Of a DNA stretch of 8,179 nt, positions 1-4,385 are shown in pieces. Positions within the stretch are counted from its first letter, which is position 1. Each line of letters opens with the position of its first letter. The position numbers were made by a program, and so were the translations under genes. The stretch comes from Dehalococcoidales bacterium (GTDB lineage Bacteria; Chloroflexota; Dehalococcoidia; Dehalococcoidales; UBA5760). The stretch lies in contig JAFGFP010000115.1 of NCBI GenBank assembly GCA_016931015.1, positions 1-8,179 on the forward strand, in the 5' to 3' direction. The notes beneath the pieces are model-generated. The model worked only from the letters and a program-made list of their open reading frames with translations. It ran no database searches and had not been told where the DNA came from.

Positions 1-254
1 ACCAGGGTCTTTCCCTTCCGGCCGTGCTTCTTCTGGGCCCGGCCGTTCCCACCAGCCTCCGCCTTGAAGAAACGCTTCTGCTTAAAGAGGCGGAGGCTAG
101 TAACGCTGCCATCGGCCTCAATGATGACATCGCCGCCGCTACCCCCATCGCCTCCATCCGGGCCGCCGAAGGAGACGTACTTCTCGTGCCGGAAGCTTAT
201 GGCCCCGTCGCCACCCCGGCCGGCCCTAACCTCGATTTCAGTACAGTCAAACAT
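1..254 (-). CDS. obg: GTPase Obg/CgtA, N-terminal part (cut by the window edge)
   Basis: The minus strand from the ATG at 254 encodes 84 residues before the window ends. They match the glycine-rich Obg fold that starts every Obg/CgtA GTPase: RAGRGGDGAISFRHEKYV at about residues 10-27, then a run of GGPDGGDGGSGGDV, then the conserved phenylalanine, lysine and glycine positions (FKQKRFFKAEAGGNGRAQKKHGRKG). The G domain with its nucleotide-binding motifs lies outside the window. Obg proteins associate with the large ribosomal subunit, assist its late assembly and link ribosome state to growth and stress. The start is preceded by GAGAGGAG only 2 nt from the ATG, which is close for a ribosome binding site, but no better in-frame start exists upstream and the protein begins where the family normally does (MFDCTEIEV). 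It lies downstream of dnaA on the same strand, separated by an AT-rich gap of about 290 bp, so it probably has its own promoter there. Confidence 0.95.
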   Translation of the reverse strand, partial: MFDCTEIEVRAGRGGDGAISFRHEKYVSFGGPDGGDGGSGGDVIIEADGSVTSLRLFKQKRFFKAEAGGNGRAQKKHGRKGKTL

Positions 255-283
255 CGCTCCTCTCTATCATAAAGTACCCTAAG

Positions 284-466
284 TTATCGTTAATTTTACC
301 TTAACTCCTGGATTAATTCTATCTTCAGTTAATAATCTCAGTAATAGTGTTATCGTTGGGTATTCCGGCTTGGGAACCTGTTTTTTGGAGTTAGTGGTGA
401 TGAAACTGGCTGATTTCCAGCCTGAGGCTTCGCCCGCTTATCATAAAAATCTCGAAGTTATCATAA
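284..466 (+). repeat. Four direct copies of a TTATCRTWR 9-mer
   Basis: The copies are TTATCGTTA (284-292), TTATCGTTG (350-358), TTATCATAA (438-446) and TTATCATAA (458-466). Three of them are preceded by G and one by C. A fifth imperfect copy, CTATCATAA, lies at 264-272. All have the same orientation. A given 5-mer is expected about 0.3 times per strand in a gap of this size, so four TTATC on one strand and no GATAA is unusual. They may be non-consensus DnaA boxes; a regulator site for obg is an alternative. Confidence 0.5.
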
Positions 467-474
467 AGGCGGGC
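432..474. repeat. GC inverted repeat enclosing two TTATCATAA motifs
   Basis: GCCCGC at 432-437 is the exact reverse complement of GCGGGC at 469-474. The 31-nt interior is AT-rich and holds both TTATCATAA copies, each itself a short imperfect palindrome (TTAT-C-ATAA). On the plus strand the right arm is followed by CCGG and five T residues (478-482), which resembles an intrinsic terminator, but no plus-strand gene lies upstream. On the minus strand, the direction of dnaA transcription, there is no following T tract. It is better read as a structured part of the intergenic island than as a clear terminator. Confidence 0.35.
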
Positions 475-527
475 CGGTTTTTACAAAAGTTATGCTAAAA
501 AAGGGGGGACTTTGAACGGAGAGGCCA

Positions 528-543
528 CCGGGTTTTGGCCCGG
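528..543 (-). terminator. Short GC hairpin directly after dnaA, weak terminator candidate
   Basis: CCGGG at 528-532 and CCCGG at 539-543 form a 5-bp stem with a 6-nt loop, directly after the dnaA stop codon (544-546) in the minus direction. There is no adjacent U tract. A CCCCCCTTTTTT run on the minus strand comes only about 20 nt later (508-497). It could slow or stabilise the end of the dnaA message, but it lacks the canonical layout. Confidence 0.25.
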
Positions 544-1881
544 CTACTTGGGCCGGAGTTGCTCTCGGAGCGAGGAGACCCGGCGCCGGAGGTGAGGGTT
601 AGCGTCGCACTCGGCGGCTATCTTCTCGCAGGCGTGCCTTACGGTGGACGGGTTTCGCTTGCCGAACTCAAGGCCGATTTGGGCCAGGGGAATCCCGGAC
701 TGCTCCCGGATAAGGAACATGGCTATCTGCCGGGCCTGGGCGGTCTCCTGATCTCGCTTGAGGCCCGATAGGTCGGCGGCGCTGAGTTGGAAGCTGCGGG
801 CGACCGCATCGATGATTTGTGCCGGGGTTCCCGGCGTGTCGCCAGCGTTCTCGGAGGCGGTGTGCTCCAGCGCCTCGGCGGCCACCTCCGGGGTGGCCCG
901 GGCCTTGAGGAGCCGGGCGTAGGCGATAACCCGGTTCAGGCTGCCTTCCAGTTCGCGGATGTTCTGCTGAATCTGCCGGGCGATGAGCTCCAGGGAGTCC
1001 AGGGGGACGTCCGCCCCATGCTCCCGGGCCTTGGCCTGCAGGATGGCGAGCCGGGTTTCCAGGTCGGGGGGGTGGATATCGGCGACCAGGCCCCACTCGA
1101 AGCGGGAGCGCAGCCGCTCGGCGAGCCGGGGGATGGACTTCGGCGCGCGGTCGCTGGTCACGATAATCTGCCGGTTGCCGTCGTGGAGCTCGTTAAAGGT
1201 GTGAAAGAGGCACTCCTCGGTCTGCTCCTTACCGCTGATGAAGTGAATGTCGTCAATCATGAGCATGTCGACGCCCCGGTAGCGCCGGCGGAAGGTCTCC
1301 ATCTGCCGCTCCTGGAGGGCGGTGATGAACTCGTTGGTGAACCGCTCGCAGCTGGCGTAGCACACCCTTAGGTAGCTGGCGGCGGCGATGTGCCCGATGG
1401 CGTGCAGCAGGTGGGTCTTCCCCAGGCCGACCCCGCCGTAGATAAAGAGGGGGTTATAGGTCTGTCCCGGGTTGCGGGCTACCCCCAGGGCGGCGGAGTA
1501 GGCGAGCAGGTTACCGCTGCCGGTAACGAAGGAATCGAAGGTGTACTTCGGGTTGAAGGGTTGCGGGCCGGGGCGGTCATCGCCCAGAAACCCGGCACGT
1601 CCGTGTCCGTCCGCGGCCGATCTTTCTGGAGAATCCACCTCGAAGAGGACGCGAATGTCGCGGCGGGTAAGCCTGATGAGGGTCCTCTCGATCAGGGAGC
1701 GCTGGTTCTTATCCAGGTACTCGGCGACGAAGGCGTTGGGCACCCTGACCACGAACTGGTTGTCCCGGCAGCTGAGGCCAGTGGTCTTCTCCAGCCAGGT
1801 CTGGTAGTTGTGTCTCGAGACCTGGATTTGTAGCTCACCCAGAGCGGTCTCCCAGATTCGTTTGGCGGATTCAACTTCCAT
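544..1881 (-). CDS. dnaA: Chromosomal replication initiator protein DnaA
   Basis: This 445-residue protein has the full DnaA domain order: domain I (1-82, IWETALGELQIQVS...), a short linker domain II (about 83-107), AAA+ domain III (about 108-330) and DNA-binding domain IV (about 350-445). Visible motifs are Walker A GGVGLGKTH (149-157), Walker B LMIDDIHF (207-214), sensor I IIVTSD (239-244), the arginine-finger region RLRSRFEWGL (256-265) and sensor II NIRELEGSLNRV (307-318). DnaA-ATP binds origin boxes and opens the duplex. Domain IV keeps ARQIAMFLIRE and the arginine equivalent to E. coli R399, but the signature helix is FGKRNPSTVRHACEKI where E. coli has GGRDHTTVLHACRKI, so residues known to read the DnaA box are changed. 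The ATG at 1881 is chosen over the in-frame TTG at 1884 because an AAGG motif lies 7 nt before the ATG and only 4 nt before the TTG. Confidence 0.97.
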   Translation of the reverse strand: MEVESAKRIWETALGELQIQVSRHNYQTWLEKTTGLSCRDNQFVVRVPNAFVAEYLDKNQRSLIERTLIRLTRRDIRVLFEVDSPERSAADGHGRAGFLGDDRPGPQPFNPKYTFDSFVTGSGNLLAYSAALGVARNPGQTYNPLFIYGGVGLGKTHLLHAIGHIAAASYLRVCYASCERFTNEFITALQERQMETFRRRYRGVDMLMIDDIHFISGKEQTEECLFHTFNELHDGNRQIIVTSDRAPKSIPRLAERLRSRFEWGLVADIHPPDLETRLAILQAKAREHGADVPLDSLELIARQIQQNIRELEGSLNRVIAYARLLKARATPEVAAEALEHTASENAGDTPGTPAQIIDAVARSFQLSAADLSGLKRDQETAQARQIAMFLIREQSGIPLAQIGLEFGKRNPSTVRHACEKIAAECDANPHLRRRVSSLREQLRPK

Positions 1882-2052
1882 CAAAGTACCTTCGTTTTAT
1901 TCCGCAGGACTTAAGCTTTACTGCCGTGGGTTGGTACCCGCCTTAGCCCCGGCTGGTATGGCCGGTCTCTGGCTCTAGGGTGGCTGCGGGGGTTATGGAA
2001 ACACGGGACACGCTGGTCACGTAGTAAATCATAACAAGCCCCCACGGGGGAC

Positions 2053-2136
2053 GGGCAACAGCTCAAAGGCTGGTTTCTGGATGTTTTCGGGTTTAATTTT
2101 CTGTTAAAAGGTCTCGGAAACTAGTTTATTTGCCCG
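2053..2136 (+). repeat. 84-bp direct repeat, copy 1
   Basis: This copy aligns without gaps to 2278-2361, offset by exactly 225 bp, with about 63 of 84 positions identical by eye. Two blocks carry the conservation: TGTTTTCGGGT (2082-2092, identical) and a 30-bp block at 2107-2136 with one difference, which contains the perfect 10-bp palindrome AAACTAGTTT (2118-2127) followed by ATTTGCCCG. In this copy, the variable interior can form a TTTAA/TTAAA hairpin (2092-2096 with 2104-2108). Confidence 0.85.
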
Positions 2137-2277
2137 ATATCAGGTTTTTAGGCTGGGGTTAGCCATTTGGGGAAGGACAGGGCTTACCGGCTGCGCTGGT
2201 GGAGGAAGTCCCGGCTACCGGCGGCGCTACGGGCAGGGTCGGGACGGACCTGCCGACCGGGGGCACTTGGGGTCGAG

Positions 2278-2361
2278 GGGCAAGATTTCTCAGGGCGGCT
2301 TGGGGGTGTTTTCGGGTGCCAAATCCCCTTGAAAGGTCCCGGAAACTAGTTTATTTGCCCG
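2278..2361 (+). repeat. 84-bp direct repeat, copy 2
   Basis: This is the partner of 2053-2136. The conserved blocks are TGTTTTCGGGT (2307-2317) and 2332-2361, which carries the palindrome AAACTAGTTT (2343-2352). The interior between the blocks (2318-2331) has diverged strongly from copy 1, so the selection, if any, acts on the two blocks rather than on the whole unit. It ends about 30 bp before the fmt promoter candidate. Confidence 0.85.
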
Positions 2362-2392
2362 GTTGTTTCCCCGGCGGGTGTGGTGTGGTCGC

Positions 2393-2421
2393 TTGCCGGG
2401 AAATTTTTGCGGTGTTAAGAT
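2393..2421 (+). promoter_or_regulatory. Candidate sigma-70-type promoter for fmt
   Basis: TTGCCG (2393-2398) and TAAGAT (2416-2421) are separated by 17 nt. The same -35 hexamer and spacing occur in the tRNA-Pro promoter of this window. Transcription would start near 2428, at the edge of the GGAGGAGG ribosome binding site (2428-2435), giving a very short leader. The -10 box matches TATAAT at only four of six positions. Confidence 0.4.
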
Positions 2422-2441
2422 TTAGCCGGAGGAGGTCCGAT

Positions 2442-3389
2442 TTGCGCGTTGTCTTCATGGGTAGCCCGGAGTTCGCCGTGCCCTCGCTGGAAAGTCTCGT
2501 CCTTAGTCAGCATCAGGTGGTGGCGGTCCACACCCAGCCCGACCGCCCGGCGGGTCGGGGGCGGGCTCTTTTAGCCTCGCCCGTGAAGCGGGCGGCCGCG
2601 GCCTGGAAGCTACCCGTGGTGCAGCCGGTAAGTCTCAAGAGGCCGGAGGCGGTGGCTGAGCTCGCCGGTTTTCGCCCCGACCTTATCGTGGTGGCCGCCT
2701 TCGGCCAGATTCTGCCCCGCTCGGTTTTAGAGCTTCCTCGCTACGGCTGTCTCAACGTTCACCCCTCCCTGCTGCCCCGTTTCCGGGGGGCTTCCCCGGT
2801 GGCGGCGGCGATTCTGGCCGGCGACGAGTTTACCGGGGTAAGCATTATGCTCTTGGACGAGGGTCTGGATACCGGGCCGCTACTAGCCCGGGCGCAGCTT
2901 CCGGTTGCGGACATAGATACCACCGACTCGCTCGGCGCTAAGCTCGCCCGGCTGGGGGCGCAATTGCTGCTCGAGGTGCTGCCCCGCTGGCTAAAGGGGG
3001 AGATTATCCCCCGGCCCCAGGATGAGGCCCGGGCGAGCTATGCCGGCCCGATTTCCAAGACGGCGGGTGAGATCGACTGGCGGCTGGCGGCGGTGGCTAT
3101 CTGGCGCCGGGTGCGTGCTTGTCAACCCTGGCCCGGGGCCTATACCCGCTGGCAGGGCCGGCGGCTGGAGATTCTCGAGGCGGTGCCCCTGTCCGGGGAG
3201 GAAGCGGCTCCGGTGGGGCGGGTGGTGGCGCTGGCTGGTGAGGAGAAGGCCCCGGCCTTCGGGGTGGCTACCGGCGACGGGGTCCTGGGGATTATCCGGC
3301 TCAAGCTGGAGGGGAAGCAGGCGCTGGGGGCGGCCGACTTCCTGCGCGGCCAGCGGGATTTCGTCGGGGCGCAGCTCGGTTTGAGCTAG
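2442..3389 (+). CDS. fmt: Methionyl-tRNA formyltransferase
   Basis: This 315-residue cytosolic enzyme transfers a formyl group from 10-formyl-tetrahydrofolate to initiator Met-tRNA. The N-terminus LRVVFMGSPEFAVPSL is the standard Fmt start; HTQPDRPAGRGRALLASPVK (about 35-54) is the tRNA-acceptor loop region. The active site shows in LNVHPSLLPRFRGASPV (Asn105, His107) and in LDEGLDTGPLL (Asp143), the Asn-His-Asp set of formyltransferases. The C-terminal OB-fold domain includes IDWRLAAVAIWRRVRACQPWPGAYT. Length is typical (310-320). The start is TTG at 2442: it places a strong GGAGGAGG site 6 nt upstream and begins the protein exactly where the family begins. The open frame continues upstream to 2199, but that part reads as non-coding GC-rich DNA. 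It is followed by mazG on the same strand after about 50 bp. Confidence 0.96.
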   Translation: MRVVFMGSPEFAVPSLESLVLSQHQVVAVHTQPDRPAGRGRALLASPVKRAAAAWKLPVVQPVSLKRPEAVAELAGFRPDLIVVAAFGQILPRSVLELPRYGCLNVHPSLLPRFRGASPVAAAILAGDEFTGVSIMLLDEGLDTGPLLARAQLPVADIDTTDSLGAKLARLGAQLLLEVLPRWLKGEIIPRPQDEARASYAGPISKTAGEIDWRLAAVAIWRRVRACQPWPGAYTRWQGRRLEILEAVPLSGEEAAPVGRVVALAGEEKAPAFGVATGDGVLGIIRLKLEGKQALGAADFLRGQRDFVGAQLGLS

Positions 3390-3410
3390 GGAAAAGGATT
3401 GGAGTAGAAT
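3381..3410 (+). promoter_or_regulatory. Candidate promoter for mazG overlapping the fmt stop
   Basis: TTGAGC (3381-3386) and TAGAAT (3405-3410) are 18 nt apart, matching the -35 and -10 consensus at four and five positions respectively. Transcription would start near 3417, just upstream of the GGAGGG site (3431-3436). fmt and mazG could equally be co-transcribed. Confidence 0.35.
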
Positions 3411-3440
3411 TATACGTTCGGTGTGAGGATGGAGGGTAAC

Positions 3441-4223
3441 TTGTCTCAACCGCAGAATCTGGATCAGTTCAATACCCTGGTGAATATTATCGCCCGGCTC
3501 AGGGGCCCGGACGGCTGTCCCTGGGACAGGGAGCAGACCCACCTTTCGCTACGGGAGAACCTGCTCGAGGAGTGCTACGAGGTGCTCGAGGCCCTGGATG
3601 CGGAGGATGCCGAGATGCTTAGCGGCGAACTGGGCGATTTGCTCTTGCAGGTGGTACTTCACGCTCAGATTGCTGCCGAGGCCAGTGATTTCGAGGTGGG
3701 GGACGTCTTACGCAAGATAAACACCAAGCTCATTCACCGCCACCCCCATATCTTCGGCTCCCGTAAGGTGAAGGATGCCGCCGAGGTAACCCATAACTGG
3801 GAGCTCCTCAAGCAGGAGGAGAGAGCGCCCGGGGTCTCCATGCTGGCGGGGATTCCCCGTCAGATGCCGGCCCTTGCCTTCAGCCAGCGGGTTCAGGGCC
3901 GGGTGGCCCGGGTCGGCTTCGACTGGGCGGACGTGAGCGGCATCATCGACAAGCTTACGGAAGAGGTCGGTGAGCTCAGGGAGGCGGCCAGCCAGGAGGA
4001 GAAGGCGGCCGAGTTCGGTGATCTGCTCTTTACCCTGGCCAATATTGCCCGTCGGGAGGGGGTCGACCTGGAGTCGGCCCTGCGCCAGGCTAACGAGCGC
4101 TTTTCCCGGCGCTTTACCTGTATGGAGGAGCTCTGCCGGGAGCGGGGGCTCAGCTTCGCTAAGCTAACCTTTGCCCAGCAGAACGGGCTCTGGGAAGAAG
4201 CCAAGAAGAAGGCAGCGGAATGA
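3441..4223 (+). CDS. mazG: Nucleoside triphosphate pyrophosphohydrolase MazG
   Basis: This 260-residue protein hydrolyses nucleoside triphosphates to monophosphates and pyrophosphate and is thought to remove aberrant nucleotides. It has the two tandem MazG domains of the full-length E. coli type. The first has LRGPDGCPWDREQTHLSL (20-37), then the metal-binding EExxE...ExxD pattern (E43, E44, E47; E63, D66), then HRHPHIFG (99-106). The second has TEEVGELREA (E174, E175, E178) and AEFGDLLF (E191, D194). The middle segment HNWELLKQEE is also typical. The TTG at 3441 is preferred because GGAGGG (3431-3436) sits 4 nt before it. The in-frame ATG at 3429 has its GAGG directly adjacent, and the GTG at 3423 has no close site, so both are less likely but possible. 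It ends 3 bp before the 3' end of the opposing tRNA-Pro gene. Confidence 0.94.
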   Translation: MSQPQNLDQFNTLVNIIARLRGPDGCPWDREQTHLSLRENLLEECYEVLEALDAEDAEMLSGELGDLLLQVVLHAQIAAEASDFEVGDVLRKINTKLIHRHPHIFGSRKVKDAAEVTHNWELLKQEERAPGVSMLAGIPRQMPALAFSQRVQGRVARVGFDWADVSGIIDKLTEEVGELREAASQEEKAAEFGDLLFTLANIARREGVDLESALRQANERFSRRFTCMEELCRERGLSFAKLTFAQQNGLWEEAKKKAAE

Positions 4224-4226
4224 TGG

Positions 4227-4303
4227 TGGTCGGGGTGAGAGGACTTGAACCTCCGACCTCAGCGTCCCGAACGCTGCGCGCTAGCCGACTGCGCTACACC
4301 CCG
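4227..4303 (-). tRNA. tRNA-Pro(CGG)
   Basis: The minus strand folds into a complete 77-nt cloverleaf. The acceptor stem is CGGGGTG/CACCCCG (7 bp), the D arm GCGC/GCGC with loop AGTCGGCTA, and the anticodon stem CAGCG/CGCTG with loop TTCGGGA, giving anticodon CGG for proline codon CCG. The T arm is GGAGG/CCTCT with loop TTCAAGT. The discriminator A is followed by a genomically encoded CCA (4229-4227). It faces mazG tail to tail with a gap of only 3 bp and is the only minus-strand gene to the right of dnaA. No intrinsic terminator is seen after it, so its transcript may run antisense into the 3' end of mazG. Confidence 0.97.
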
Positions 4304-4311
4304 CCCCGCTT

Positions 4312-4340
4312 ATTATAGGCGGATTTTGTGAGTTCGGCAA
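4312..4340 (-). promoter_or_regulatory. Strong promoter of tRNA-Pro
   Basis: On the minus strand, TTGCCG (4340-4335) is followed after 17 nt by a perfect TATAAT (4317-4312). Transcription should start at about 4307-4304, only 1-4 nt before the first base of the tRNA (4303), so the precursor would have almost no 5' leader. Confidence 0.8.
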
Positions 4341-4346
4341 CCTTTC

Positions 4347-4376
4347 TTGACTTAGCGGCGTTTATTATGGTATTGA
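4347..4376 (+). promoter_or_regulatory. Candidate promoter for the apgM-like gene
   Basis: TTGACT (4347-4352) matches the -35 consensus at five positions. At 18 nt lies TATTGA (4371-4376), a poor -10 box. A better hexamer, TATTAT (4363-4368), is too close to that -35. Either choice puts the start within about 3-11 nt of the ATG at 4386. The -35 box lies 6 bp from the -35 box of the divergent tRNA promoter. Confidence 0.35.
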
Positions 4377-4385
4377 GAACCAATA

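Larger units (their letters stand above)
255..543. other. AT-rich intergenic island between dnaA and obg, possible origin element
   Basis: This gap is clearly richer in A and T than the GC-rich genes on both sides, most strongly from about 281 to 350. It holds four copies of a 9-mer of the form TTATCRTWR, all on the plus strand, at 284-292, 350-358, 438-446 and 458-466, plus a related CTATCATAA at 264-272. The 5' half matches the consensus DnaA box TTATCCACA but the 3' half does not. No perfect TTATCCACA was found on either strand. Weak sigma-70-like -10 hexamers for obg can be seen on the minus strand (TAAAAT around 295, TAGAAT around 317) without convincing -35 partners. The location beside dnaA and the AT-rich composition make a duplex-unwinding or DnaA-binding region plausible, but this is inference. 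Confidence 0.4.
1885..2441. other. Long divergent intergenic region dnaA/fmt
   Basis: This is about 557 bp without a supported gene, between two divergent housekeeping genes, where the coding strand switches. It holds an 84-bp direct repeat (2053-2136 and 2278-2361), a CCCCC/GGGGG inverted repeat (2039-2050), a GC-rich core with several short hairpins (2186-2245) and a fmt promoter candidate (2393-2421). A weak minus-strand promoter for dnaA may be TATGAT (2028-2033) with TTGCCC (2053-2058), but its 19-nt spacer is long. No TTATC motif and no consensus DnaA box was found. An open frame in line with fmt extends to 2199, but it lacks any recognisable protein. The size and repeats would suit part of a replication origin or a structured leader; neither is proven. 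Confidence 0.5.

Noticed and set aside
24..282. Plus-strand open frames over the obg region
   Set aside because: The minus strand encodes an unmistakable Obg domain; the plus-strand frames are shadows.
787..1371. Long plus-strand open frames opposite dnaA
   Set aside because: They are antisense shadows of a clear dnaA gene in GC-rich DNA, with no family signature.
1991..2001. TTATGGAAACA as a DnaA-box-like site in the dnaA/fmt gap
   Set aside because: Too many differences from TTATCCACA, single occurrence, and it does not match the TTATCRTWR motif of the other gap.
2170..2245. RNase P RNA-like words (GGAGGAAGTCCCGGCT, and GACAGGGCTTACCGGC just before it)
   Set aside because: They resemble the conserved 5' and 3' parts of the P4 region, but they are in the wrong order, imperfect, and the other conserved RNase P blocks and the needed length are missing.
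2199..2441. N-terminal extension of fmt by 81 codons from an upstream ATG
   Set aside because: The extension has no recognisable protein character and overlaps the direct repeat and promoter candidate. The TTG at 2442 has a strong GGAGGAGG site and gives the normal Fmt N-terminus.
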